NCBI GenBank assembly: GCA_019912395.1
Contig: JAIOIH010000014.1
Span: 204,800-268,799, forward strand
DNA length: 64,000 nucleotides
Direction of reading: 5' to 3'
Source: Flavobacteriales bacterium
GTDB lineage: Bacteria > Bacteroidota > Bacteroidia > Flavobacteriales_F > PHOS-HE28
Positions 32,795 to 41,819 of the stretch are shown here, piece by piece (within the stretch, counting starts at the first letter, position 1; each line of letters begins with the position of its first letter). The notes beneath the pieces were generated by a model. That model was not told the origin of the DNA. It saw nothing but the letters and a program-made list of their open reading frames with translations, and searched no databases. A program made the translations under genes and the position numbers.

Positions 32795-33925
32795 ATGCAC
32801 GTCCTCCACACCTTCGCCAATAACGACAGCGTGCCTTATCTATCGTGGTTTGCGGAGCGGGCAAAATCCGAAGGCGGTATCCAATATTCGTTCCTGCTCC
32901 TCTATCCCAAGCCTCCGGCCATGATGGAGGAGATGCAGGCACTGGGCTTCGATTGCACGTGGATCCCATACAACGACAAGCACCGCAAAAGTGGCATGCT
33001 CAGGGCACTACCGCTGCTATGGTGGCACATGCGCCGCATTCGCCCGGACATCGTTCATTGCAACCTGTTCGATGATTCCCTGCCAGGCGTGATCGCGGCT
33101 TGGTTGGCCGGCATCAAGGTGAGGGTAACGACCAAGCAGGATGCCGGCTACCATTGGATGCACGCGCAAAAATGGGTGCGGATGGACCGCTTGATCAGCA
33201 TGCTTTCCACGCATGTGATCGCCATCTCCGGGGAGAACAGGCGCTTCCTGATCGACAAGGAAGGAACACCCCCGGACAAGATCACATTGGTCCACAACGG
33301 CATCCCTCCTGAGCGCTTCACGGCCCAGGATCCTGCTACCATGGAAGGGTTGGCACAGCGGTTTGGCACCAAGGCCAGATTTCCGGTGATCGGAACGGTT
33401 GCCCGGCTCATTGAGTGGAAAGGGCACCGGCACCTCGTGGACGCCGCTCGATTGATCGTTAGGAAACATCCAAAAGCGTTGTTCCTGTTCTGCGGCACGG
33501 GCGCCTTGGAAGCACCCCTGAAAGCACTCGTGCATGATGAAGGGCTGGAAGACCATATCTTGTTCACCGGGTGGGTGGACCGTTCGGAAATGGCATCGTT
33601 CTATGGGATCTTGGACATTTACATGCATGCCGCAATACTCGAGCCGTTCGGCTTGGTCTATGCGGAAGCCATGATGAACCGCATCCCCGTGGTAAGCACA
33701 CCCACGGGTGCCGCCTTGGATGCGATCCAGGACGGATACAACGGGATATTGGTGGCGGAGCGCTCAGGGGAAGCATTGGCCGATGGTGTTCACCGTCTGC
33801 TTCAAGGTGATCCCGGAGCCATGGGGAAAGCCGGGGAAACGACGGCATTGGAAATGTTCAACTTCAATGTGATGTGGAGAGGGACGGTTGGGCTTTATCA
33901 AAACGCATTGCAACAGCGGTCATGA
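32795..33925 (+). CDS. Glycosyltransferase family 4
   Basis: 376 residues: N-terminal domain with MHVLHTFANNDSVPYLS, central ISGENRRFLIDK, and the donor domain with IGTVARLIEWKGHRHLVDA (about 200-218) and the E-x7-E motif EPFGLVYAEAMMNRIPVVST (about 285-304). Donor and acceptor unknown. Its stop overlaps the ATG of the GT2 gene (ATGA), so these genes form one unit. Confidence 0.9.
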   Translation: MHVLHTFANNDSVPYLSWFAERAKSEGGIQYSFLLLYPKPPAMMEEMQALGFDCTWIPYNDKHRKSGMLRALPLLWWHMRRIRPDIVHCNLFDDSLPGVIAAWLAGIKVRVTTKQDAGYHWMHAQKWVRMDRLISMLSTHVIAISGENRRFLIDKEGTPPDKITLVHNGIPPERFTAQDPATMEGLAQRFGTKARFPVIGTVARLIEWKGHRHLVDAARLIVRKHPKALFLFCGTGALEAPLKALVHDEGLEDHILFTGWVDRSEMASFYGILDIYMHAAILEPFGLVYAEAMMNRIPVVSTPTGAALDAIQDGYNGILVAERSGEALADGVHRLLQGDPGAMGKAGETTALEMFNFNVMWRGTVGLYQNALQQRS

Positions 33926-34818
33926 ACCAGCCGGAAGTAACGGTCATCATGCCGGCATACAATGCTGAGCGCTGGCTTGCGGAGGCCGTGAATTCCATAA
34001 TTGCCCAGACCCATCGGGATTGGGAGCTGCTCATTGTAAACGACGGTTCCACGGACGGCACACTTGAGGTTGCGTACGGCTTCGGCGATCCGCGAATAAC
34101 CGTGATCGAGCAGACGAACGCAGGGGTTTCCGCTGCGCGGAACGCGGGTCTGGCTGCTGCCCGGGGTACCCACATTTGCTTCATGGATGCGGATGACCGA
34201 ATGCTGCCAAGTAACCTGGACGTGAAACTTTCCGGCATCCGGGAGCACCAAGTGGATTGGGTCTTCGGGGACCTCGAAATATGTGACGAACATTTGAATT
34301 CCACCGGCGAGGTCATGATCGGCACGGATAAGGATGTGTTGCGCACCCTGTTGCTGGCCATTGAACCTGCCGTCCCCGGTGCCGGCAGCAACATATTTGC
34401 CCACAGGCGATGCTTTGATGCAGGTATCCGATTCGATGAACACCTCTCCAATTCAGCCGATCAGGACATGACCGTTTCGTTGGCATCAACGGCAACGTAC
34501 AAGCACATTCCCGGGGCCTTGTGCCAATATCGGTACGTTCCGGGGAGCATGAGCAAGAACATTGCATTGTTCGAGCGCGACCACTCCAGGCTCTTTGCCA
34601 AGGCCCGGGAGCGAGGATTGCTGGACAATTGGTTCTTCCGACAGCGCTGCCTTTCGAATTTGGACTGGGCTATCGGAGGGAGCTGGTGGAAATTGGCCCA
34701 TCGCTATACCCGTGCCTTGCCTTTTCTCACGCGTGCGGTATTTCGGTGCCCCTTGGTCTTGGTTCGACCGATCAAGAAAAGGATCTGGCCATGGCCTCAC
34801 CTCTCCCCCGCTCGATGA
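33922..34818 (+). CDS. Glycosyltransferase family 2
   Basis: 298 residues of GT-A type with VTVIMPAYNAERWLAEAV (about 6-23), LIVNDGSTDGTL (about 36-47) and the metal-binding MDADD (about 91-95). No C-terminal membrane helices, so it acts on a soluble or lipid-linked acceptor at the cytoplasmic face. ATG 33922 overlaps the preceding stop; the longer frame from 33874 lies within that gene. The flippase gene follows after 22 bases. Confidence 0.9.
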   Translation: MNQPEVTVIMPAYNAERWLAEAVNSIIAQTHRDWELLIVNDGSTDGTLEVAYGFGDPRITVIEQTNAGVSAARNAGLAAARGTHICFMDADDRMLPSNLDVKLSGIREHQVDWVFGDLEICDEHLNSTGEVMIGTDKDVLRTLLLAIEPAVPGAGSNIFAHRRCFDAGIRFDEHLSNSADQDMTVSLASTATYKHIPGALCQYRYVPGSMSKNIALFERDHSRLFAKARERGLLDNWFFRQRCLSNLDWAIGGSWWKLAHRYTRALPFLTRAVFRCPLVLVRPIKKRIWPWPHLSPAR

Positions 34819-34840
34819 TCACCTACATCCCGCCCATCCA

Positions 34841-36184
34841 TTGAGCCTCAAGCGCAGCATCTTTTATACGTTCCTGACACAGGCGCCTAACCTGTTCCTG
34901 TTCTTCATTGCCAGTACGCTTATGACGCGCGTATTGGGTGATGAAGGTCGGGGAGCCTATGCACTGCTCCAAAACCAGACTGCCTTGCTCTCCATGCTCT
35001 TGGGGTTTAATCTCGGTTTTGGGATCACCTACTTCACGTCCAAGGACCATGGCGACCCGCGCCGTATGGTCCGCATTGCTGCCAGTGCCATTTGCCTAAA
35101 CCTGGTAGTAGTCCCCATTCTCTTGGCAATGATCTATTGGAATACGGGTCTGCGCCAACTTTTCCTGCCCAAGGAAGCCGCTCACTGGGCGTTTCTACTT
35201 TACGTGCTCTTCACCGTGATACTGGGCCAGATCACCTCCTTTATCGGGAACATCATGCTGGGCATGAAGAAATTCCGCATGCTCAATCGCATGAGCATCT
35301 TCAATGCGGCTCTCAGTGCAACCGGTTTCACGATCCTCTACCTGCTCCGAAACCGCATAGAGCCCACACATGTGCTCCCCTTGGTTCTGGCCGTTGCGCT
35401 AAGCTGTGTCCTGCTCCAAAGCATACTCTGGTGTATCATCTACATCCGTGTGGTCGGAATCCTGCCCATTCCCGAATGGGACTGGTCCGTACTGCGCCCC
35501 TTCCTGGCCTTTGTGCTGGTCGGATACGTCAGCAACATCATCAACCTGATCAATTATCGCTTCGATATTTGGGTAGTGGGAAGCTACGCAGGTACCGCCC
35601 AATTGGGCCTCTACGCTGTGGCAGTGGGTATGGGGCAGCTCTTCTTCTATGTCCCGGAACCATTCTCACGCGTGGTCCAACCCTATCTCTACGGCGACAT
35701 GGACAAGGTCCTCCTGGATAAATTCAAGTTCATAGTACGGATCAATTTGACATCCGTAGCGGTCCTCTCCATTATGCTGGGAGGGGTGGCTCCTTGGCTC
35801 ATCCCGCTGCTTTTCGGGAAAACGTTCACTGGTTCGGTGATCGCGCTCCAATGGCTGTTGCCGGGTATCGTCTTCGTAAGTGGCTCCAAGCTCATCAGTC
35901 TACTGGTCGTGCAAGGAGGGTACATACGCTTCAACCTTGTCGCCACTGCAATTGCCGCCGCACTTACGATCGCCTTGGACCTTGTGCTGATCCCTCGATG
36001 GGGGATCATTGGTGCGTCCATTGCGAGCTCCATATCGTACCTTGCATTGTTGGTCGTTCCCTTTATGGTAATTCGATACAAAATGCATATCCCAATTTGG
36101 GACATGCTCTTCCTCCGCCCTTCCGACCTTGCACGGATCCGAGCTTTGGTATTCGCCCGACTTCCCTTTCTTACGTCCAAATGA
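34841..36184 (+). CDS. Oligosaccharide flippase (Wzx/MATE-like)
   Basis: 447 residues with about twelve membrane helices, starting LKRSIFYTFLTQAPNLFLFF and with TLMTRVLGDEGRGAYALLQNQ near residue 25-45, the usual Wzx opening. Such proteins flip undecaprenyl-linked oligosaccharide across the inner membrane. The start is taken as TTG 34841, because the frame upstream of it covers the GT2 gene in another frame and is not coding; no ATG gives a full first helix. Its stop overlaps the next ATG (ATGA). Confidence 0.88.
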   Translation: MSLKRSIFYTFLTQAPNLFLFFIASTLMTRVLGDEGRGAYALLQNQTALLSMLLGFNLGFGITYFTSKDHGDPRRMVRIAASAICLNLVVVPILLAMIYWNTGLRQLFLPKEAAHWAFLLYVLFTVILGQITSFIGNIMLGMKKFRMLNRMSIFNAALSATGFTILYLLRNRIEPTHVLPLVLAVALSCVLLQSILWCIIYIRVVGILPIPEWDWSVLRPFLAFVLVGYVSNIINLINYRFDIWVVGSYAGTAQLGLYAVAVGMGQLFFYVPEPFSRVVQPYLYGDMDKVLLDKFKFIVRINLTSVAVLSIMLGGVAPWLIPLLFGKTFTGSVIALQWLLPGIVFVSGSKLISLLVVQGGYIRFNLVATAIAAALTIALDLVLIPRWGIIGASIASSISYLALLVVPFMVIRYKMHIPIWDMLFLRPSDLARIRALVFARLPFLTSK

Positions 36185-37041
36185 GCGCTATTCATAATGC
36201 ATATCCACCTGCGCTATCCATTGGCCGTCCCTTGGTCTCCATCATTGTCCCTTACCTGAACGCCGCACCCTACATCACCGATTGCATCCGGTCCGTTCTG
36301 GGCCAATCCTGGGACCACTGGGAGCTGCTGCTGGTGGACAATGGCTCCACGGATGGGAGCCGCAACATCGCCGCTGCTTTTTCAGATCCGCGCATCCACC
36401 TCATGTCGCAACCCAAAAGCGGCGTCTCAAACGCTCGCAACATGGGGCTGGCACAGATGAAAGGACAGTACTTCTGCTTCCTGGACGCCGATGACCTGCT
36501 GCCCAAGGATGCAATTCGGCTTCGATTGGACCTCTTCCGTAGATACCCCGAAGCCTGCTTCGCGGACGGTGCCATGGAAGCCTTCAACACGGAGACGGGC
36601 AAGGTCAAGTGGACCCGATCTCCGTGGTACTACGGCATTCCGTTTGATGCCCTGATGCGCGTGGATGGTTCCTGCTTTGCCGGGAACACCTGGATGGTGA
36701 GGCGATTGCCGGGACACGAATACCGAATGCCCGAGCACATGGACCACTCGGAGGACAATGCATTCTATCTGGGCCTAAGTCGGCAAGGCCTATACGTGAG
36801 CACTCCACGCGTGGTGCTTCACTACCGCACCGGACACATCTCTGCCAATAGCGATCCCTTGAGTGGGCATCCTGGTTATTTGGACCTCTACAAATGGATG
36901 AAGCAATTGCAGCCCCCCCCCTCCGAGAAGCAAATGGAACACGCGTGGAAGAAACTGCGCCGCTTCATGTTCCGGGACCTGTTGAAGCGGGGATACTTCA
37001 TGAAGGCGTTCCACGCACGGTACCGGCCAAGACCAATATAG
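36181..37041 (+). CDS. Glycosyltransferase family 2
   Basis: 286 residues with VSIIVPYLNAAPYITDCI (about 19-36), LLVDNGSTDGSRN (about 49-61) and the metal-binding FLDADD (about 99-104). A late acceptor-type EDNAFYLGLSRQG stretch (about 185-197) is typical. It overlaps the flippase stop by four bases. This is the last gene of the co-directional run from 26511; the next gene converges on it after 13 bases. Confidence 0.9.
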   Translation: MSAIHNAYPPALSIGRPLVSIIVPYLNAAPYITDCIRSVLGQSWDHWELLLVDNGSTDGSRNIAAAFSDPRIHLMSQPKSGVSNARNMGLAQMKGQYFCFLDADDLLPKDAIRLRLDLFRRYPEACFADGAMEAFNTETGKVKWTRSPWYYGIPFDALMRVDGSCFAGNTWMVRRLPGHEYRMPEHMDHSEDNAFYLGLSRQGLYVSTPRVVLHYRTGHISANSDPLSGHPGYLDLYKWMKQLQPPPSEKQMEHAWKKLRRFMFRDLLKRGYFMKAFHARYRPRPI

Positions 37042-37054
37042 GGGAACCGGCCTG

Positions 37055-38260
37055 CTATCCATACAGGTCGCGATACACGCGCTCTGCTATCTGGAAATTG
37101 CGATAACGCTCCGCGACCGGCCGGATCCGAGCATACAATTGATCTCTGTCGCCGCTCCGGAGCAGGAGGTCCATCTGCTTGACCGCCTGTTCATAGCCAA
37201 TGCGGTTCAATGAACTGATCACGACTCCGACCCCATGGCGTTCAATGATATCAGAGTCGTCTGAGATTCCACTGGTGATCATCACAGGCAGGCCCAGCGC
37301 CCAGTATTCACCATCCTTGATCGGGGTGCAATAGCGTTTGGTGGGCACTGGTTTTACCGGTGTCAGCGCCCAGTCGGCCAGGCCCATCAAATCCGGCACA
37401 TCCTGTGGTGGAACTGAACGGATAGTGAACATGCGGGGTGCCAAACCTGCCTTCTCCATGTACGGGCGAAGTTCCTCCGGCTGTTGAGAGGTTAACAACA
37501 GGACATGCAATCGATCACCCCAATGGTCCCACGCCACCCGGAGCAGGTCGAACACTTCCTGTTCCAGGTAGATGCCGCCGAACTTCCCTGCGTATATGGC
37601 CACCAACTTGCCTTCAAGGCCCATGGAACGCAGGAGATCCACCCGTTTCAGGTTCCTACTGGAGAAGCGCTCCAGATCCACACACGCTGGCTTTACAAGA
37701 AAGATATCCGGCACATACCCGTATTTTTTCATGGCATATTCGCGCATCCCCTCCGTGGCTGCAACCACTGCCTTGGCCCTGCGGGTCTGTAGGCGTTCGA
37801 AGCGGAACAGTGTTCGGAAAGCCAGACCGCTCCGTTGCCAGGTCCCATTCTCCACCATTGCCTCCGCATGGGGTTCATAGCTATCAATGATCAGCGGCTT
37901 CCGCATCAATATGGAGAGCAAATACCCGATCATGCCCGCTGGCGTGCACCAAGCATGGATGGTATCCACCCCCTCCCTCCGCACAACACCGGACAAGGAC
38001 CAGAGTAGGCCCAGCATCATTCGCATACCCTTTGCCCCAAATGCCGCATACGGATAGGAGTGATGTACGACACCCTCATCTCCGAAGGAATTTGCTGCCG
38101 ACCGCCCGGTCTTGTCCAATGTGACCAAATGAACACGACTGCCAGCAGGCAGAACGCGTAGCATGATTCGCAAATAAGGCAGTGTATAATTGAGCACCAA
38201 GGGGTCGTCCCAGCTCCAATAGGTGATCACCAGGATATTGCGAACTTCACTTCGGCTCAT
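37055..38260 (-). CDS. Glycosyltransferase family 4
   Basis: 401 residues: the N-terminal NILVITYWSWDDPLVLNYTLPY stretch (residues about 8-29, split here), HAWCTPAGMIGYLL (about 101-114) and the donor domain with AIYAGKFGGIYLEQE, LMGLADWALTPVKP and KDGEYWALGLPVMITSG (about 315-331). The usual E-x7-E motif is represented by the last segment. ATG 38260 overlaps the stop of the Wzy-like gene by four bases, so the two are coupled. Confidence 0.87.
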   Translation of the reverse strand: MSRSEVRNILVITYWSWDDPLVLNYTLPYLRIMLRVLPAGSRVHLVTLDKTGRSAANSFGDEGVVHHSYPYAAFGAKGMRMMLGLLWSLSGVVRREGVDTIHAWCTPAGMIGYLLSILMRKPLIIDSYEPHAEAMVENGTWQRSGLAFRTLFRFERLQTRRAKAVVAATEGMREYAMKKYGYVPDIFLVKPACVDLERFSSRNLKRVDLLRSMGLEGKLVAIYAGKFGGIYLEQEVFDLLRVAWDHWGDRLHVLLLTSQQPEELRPYMEKAGLAPRMFTIRSVPPQDVPDLMGLADWALTPVKPVPTKRYCTPIKDGEYWALGLPVMITSGISDDSDIIERHGVGVVISSLNRIGYEQAVKQMDLLLRSGDRDQLYARIRPVAERYRNFQIAERVYRDLYG

Positions 38261-39765
38261 GTCCGATAAACATGTCCGTTGGGATGGTTGCTCGTTTCAG
38301 CAGAACGCCCAACTGGATCTGCGAACTGTCCTGCACCTTTCCGAACCTGCCCAGGACCCATACGATACTTGGTCAGATCAAACCTTATGCCCTTCATTCG
38401 TGCATATTTCCTTTCCTTATGGAGGAATAATATGATGAACAAGCTGCTCATGTAAAAAGGTAGCATGGGTATTTTAAAACGGACCAAGGCACCGAAATTA
38501 GGTGTACTTACACCTACGACAAATGCAAACAAGAGCGCAAATGACATGGACATCAATAATAATGGGTTGCTCGCAATGCAACGCAAAGAAAAGCGCACCC
38601 CCGCTTTAAGTAGCACATAGATGGTCAATATCAAAATAAACAGGTTCTCCAAGCCGCTCAATGCGACCACCAGACTCTTGGACTCCCATAGATAAGGGCG
38701 GAATAGAGCAGCGTTTGTCGCCACCGGAAATTTTCTTAATACCCCCCACCAGGTACCATCAAATTCCCCCACATCGAACTTATTGTCCCCATACGCTGTA
38801 TTGCTCACCATGTCACCCTGAATGTTCTCGATATTATACAGCGCCTCATCCAACGCAAACTTATCCAACAAGTCACCCATCTGCTTCAAAACAAAGACAG
38901 ATAGCACAACCATGGCCACCGAAATGACCGGGATCAGAACAAAGCGGATCATGATATTCCTGATCCGGACGATCCTGAAGTAGAACAGCCAAAGCAATGT
39001 CGCGGGTAGTATCACCATGAAGATGTACGGCTTTACCTGGATCATTACCAGTCCGCAGAACAGTATGAGGACGGCTCTACTGACCACATTGCGCCGTTTG
39101 AAGAACACCTCATCCACGGCATACACCCATCCGCAAACCGCACTGAAGGTCAGGGTGTCCTTCATTATTCCGGAACCCCAAAAAATAGCGGAAGGCATAA
39201 ATAGGAACGCAATCGAAAACCTTTTCACAAGTTTGGGGAAATAGCTTACGAAAGTGCGGAAACACGCCCAAACCCCTGCGAAGGAGATGCTGGCCATCAA
39301 AACCGTACTGATCAGATAGCTATTAAACGTCATGACGGCAAGGATACTGGAAACTCTGACTGCCTGAAAGGTTCGATTATCCAAGAAAACATATTTATAC
39401 GGAAGAACCTTCAACGAAGCATAAGTCGCTAAAGCACGAGCTGAGTTATCTCCCATAATTACCTGTCTGAAGTACTCTGCTGGATCAATGAAGAGCATCC
39501 TTTTCACCGCTACTCCAGAGTAAAAATAGGCCAATGAATCTCCTCCGGGATAATAATACAGATAAATAAGACAGAATATAAAACCTCCAAAAAATCTCGC
39601 TAACAAACCCGACATGTAGTATTTATATTCGGGATGAAGCTTCATATTCATTCTCTTCTTTCTGGCAAAATGAATATATAGCACCATAATGTATACAAAG
39701 CTCACCAAATATTCCCAAGGCTCAAGTCCGACCTCTCCGTGGTATGGAACAAATAGCATGAGCAT
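38257..39765 (-). CDS. Wzy-like multi-pass membrane protein
   Basis: 502 residues with about ten to twelve membrane helices and a periplasmic stretch around residues 285-330 (DKFALDEALYNIENIQGD). The helix pattern resembles O-antigen polymerases, but there is no diagnostic motif, so polymerase is inference from layout and neighbourhood. Base composition is visibly more AT-rich than the neighbours, with AAA/ATA/AAT codons common (39200-39700), which suggests recent acquisition. The start, ATG 39765, follows a 252-base gap; no -33 element was recognised upstream. Confidence 0.75.
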   Translation of the reverse strand: MLMLFVPYHGEVGLEPWEYLVSFVYIMVLYIHFARKKRMNMKLHPEYKYYMSGLLARFFGGFIFCLIYLYYYPGGDSLAYFYSGVAVKRMLFIDPAEYFRQVIMGDNSARALATYASLKVLPYKYVFLDNRTFQAVRVSSILAVMTFNSYLISTVLMASISFAGVWACFRTFVSYFPKLVKRFSIAFLFMPSAIFWGSGIMKDTLTFSAVCGWVYAVDEVFFKRRNVVSRAVLILFCGLVMIQVKPYIFMVILPATLLWLFYFRIVRIRNIMIRFVLIPVISVAMVVLSVFVLKQMGDLLDKFALDEALYNIENIQGDMVSNTAYGDNKFDVGEFDGTWWGVLRKFPVATNAALFRPYLWESKSLVVALSGLENLFILILTIYVLLKAGVRFSLRCIASNPLLLMSMSFALLFAFVVGVSTPNFGALVRFKIPMLPFYMSSLFIILFLHKERKYARMKGIRFDLTKYRMGPGQVRKGAGQFADPVGRSAETSNHPNGHVYRT

Positions 39766-39875
39766 TCTGGCAACGTTGTGTTCTGACTTGATTAATGCTC
39801 AACTCGGTCCGGGTGAGTCTTGGTCAGGTGGGCAGGCCGTTCAACAAGGCTATCCAGCATTTACAGACCGCCCAC

Positions 39876-39883
39876 AAAGTTAA
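39876..39883 (-). promoter_or_regulatory. Candidate -7 element for the Wzy-like gene
   Basis: TAACTTTG on the minus strand is an exact TAnnTTTG match, 111 bases upstream of ATG 39765. The 252-base gap (39766-40017) otherwise holds no gene I can support; a 49-codon plus-strand frame starting near 39794 has no recognisable features. Confidence 0.35.
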
Positions 39884-40017
39884 CGGTCACGGCCTAGCTA
39901 TATTCGCTCACTCCTTGCAGCTTGCCCCCTGAACAACCACCTGCTTCGGGATGAGACGATGCTCTTCTCCATGACCAAACGCTGCCTGGTTCACTCCATG
40001 ACAAGCATCCCTCCCAA

Positions 40018-41007
40018 ATGAAACCCGGGGCATTCATCATTTCCCTCGACCTTGAATTGTACTGGGGCATGCGCGATAAGCGTCGGATCGAGGATTACGG
40101 GGCCAACCTCCTCGGCGCAAGAAATGCACTGCCTCAGATGCTCCACGCCTTCGACGAGCATGGTGTGAAGAGCACCATTGCAGCTGTAGGCCTGTTGTTT
40201 TTCGATAGGAAGGATACCATGATCGCGGCCCTGCCCGCGGCCAAACCATCCTACACCAACAAGCACCTATCCCCATACACTGACCACATCGAACGTGTCG
40301 GGGAAAATGAACTTACGGATCCCTACCATTTCGGTGCTTCATTGATCCGATCCATCCAAGAACATCCGGCACACGAGGTAGGGTGCCATACGTTTTCCCA
40401 TTACTACTGCTTGGAGAAGGGGCAGACGGAGGCGCAATTCGAGGCCGACCTCCAGGCCGCCCGCGAAGCAGCAGCTACCTTCGGCATAGACCTTCGGAGC
40501 TTCGTATTTCCTCGAAACCAGTACAATGCGAACTACTTGTCCATCTGCAGAACCCATGGCATCACGGCGTACCGGGGCAACGAGGAGGGCTGGCTTTATG
40601 CCGCACGAAACGGCGAAGATGAAGGTCTTGTACGGCGTGCCTTCCGGTTATTGGATACATGGATCGACCTGAGTGGACCCAATTGCCACTCCTTTCCTGA
40701 TGCCATGGATGGACTTCCCTTTAACATACCCTCCAGTCGGTTTCTTCGGCCTTGGAACTCGCGATGGAGCGCTTTGGAAGGCCTTCGCTTGCGGCGGATC
40801 ACAAGAGCCATGGACCATGCGGCAAGATCAGGCAAGATCTTCCACCTGTGGTGGCACCCGCACAATTTCGGGATGAACTTGGACCGCAACTTGGACTTTC
40901 TCAAACAGGTTCTCGCACATTTCAGTTCATTACGGGAGATGCATGGCTTTCGCAGCATGACCATGGGCGAGGTAGCTCGTGAAGCCCTTACGGAACATGG
41001 CACATGA
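40018..41007 (+). CDS. Polysaccharide deacetylase family protein
   Basis: 329 residues of the NodB-homology type. ISLDLELYWG carries the first metal-site Asp (D11), GCHTFSHYY carries the His pair H124 and H128, and FVFPRNQYNANY (about 161-172) follows. LWWHPHNFG (about 280-288) supplies the late catalytic His. The enzyme removes N- or O-acetyl groups from sugars. There is no signal peptide, so it acts in the cytoplasm. It overlaps the formyltransferase gene by 11 bases, suggesting that the freed amine is the next enzyme's substrate. Confidence 0.88.
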   Translation: MKPGAFIISLDLELYWGMRDKRRIEDYGANLLGARNALPQMLHAFDEHGVKSTIAAVGLLFFDRKDTMIAALPAAKPSYTNKHLSPYTDHIERVGENELTDPYHFGASLIRSIQEHPAHEVGCHTFSHYYCLEKGQTEAQFEADLQAAREAAATFGIDLRSFVFPRNQYNANYLSICRTHGITAYRGNEEGWLYAARNGEDEGLVRRAFRLLDTWIDLSGPNCHSFPDAMDGLPFNIPSSRFLRPWNSRWSALEGLRLRRITRAMDHAARSGKIFHLWWHPHNFGMNLDRNLDFLKQVLAHFSSLREMHGFRSMTMGEVAREALTEHGT

Positions 41008-41764
41008 AACTGTACTCCTCATTGGCCGTGAAGGAGAAAGCACATCCATCCTCCATAATGCGCTGGCTTCACGATTCACCGTACGCGTGGCCTACGAGGA
41101 ACCACCTTCGCGTTGGCGATTGATCCGATCGCGGATCCGGCGCATGGGGTTGGCACCTGTCCTTGGACAGATCGCCTTTCAAGTGTGCATCGCTGTGCCA
41201 TTGGGGGTCCTGTCGGCTGCAAGGCGCAAAGAGATACTAGCGGGAAGTGGCGTATCCTCGGTCAAACCGCCAGCATCATCCGTTTCTTGGATCCATTCCG
41301 TGAACGGGAAGGATTGTTTGGAACTCGTAAGGATGATTTCCCCCGACTTGATCGTGATCAATGGTACGCGAATACTATCCCGGGATACCCTTTCCGCCCT
41401 GAGCATGCCGGTATTGAACACCCATGTTGGCATCACACCTGGATATCGGGGTGTACATGGTGCGTACTGGGCCCTGGCCAACAATGACCCCGAACATTGC
41501 GGCGTAACCGTGCATTTAGTGGATGCCGGGATCGACACTGGCACCATATTGCACCAAGCCTTGATCCACCCTACCGCCAAGGACAATATCACCACCTACC
41601 CAACGATGCAGATGACAGTGGGTAGCCAGCTGCTGTGCCAGGCGGTGGCTGAGGTGCTCGAAGGCCGACATAAGGAATTGCCCGCCCCGCCTGGCAATGC
41701 GCGATGGAACCATCCCACACTCCTGGAATACGTTCGCAATCTAATCCGGACAGGAGTACGTTAG
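40997..41764 (+). CDS. Formyltransferase family protein
   Basis: 255 residues with a formyltransferase catalytic core: LIVINGTRIL (about 115-124), VLNTHVGITPGYRGVHG (Asn and His about 136-138) and VDAGIDTGTIL (Asp about 175). These match the Asn-His-Asp set of GART/Fmt enzymes, which use 10-formyltetrahydrofolate. The surrounding sequence is unlike PurN or Fmt, so a sugar amine N-formyltransferase fits better. It overlaps the deacetylase gene by 11 bases. Substrate is inferred from this pairing. Confidence 0.82.
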   Translation: MAHETVLLIGREGESTSILHNALASRFTVRVAYEEPPSRWRLIRSRIRRMGLAPVLGQIAFQVCIAVPLGVLSAARRKEILAGSGVSSVKPPASSVSWIHSVNGKDCLELVRMISPDLIVINGTRILSRDTLSALSMPVLNTHVGITPGYRGVHGAYWALANNDPEHCGVTVHLVDAGIDTGTILHQALIHPTAKDNITTYPTMQMTVGSQLLCQAVAEVLEGRHKELPAPPGNARWNHPTLLEYVRNLIRTGVR

Positions 41765-41819
41765 AATGCCTGCTGGGCTTCAGTCATGCGATTGATCTTC
41801 AATGACAACGGTATCCCGT

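Noticed and set aside
34562-34840. N-terminal extension of the flippase frame.
   Set aside because: It overlaps the GT2 gene in another frame and lacks membrane character until position 34841.
39794-39943. A short plus-strand frame (about 49 codons) in the gap before the deacetylase gene.
   Set aside because: No ribosome binding site, no homology recognised, and the gap has a plausible regulatory role instead.
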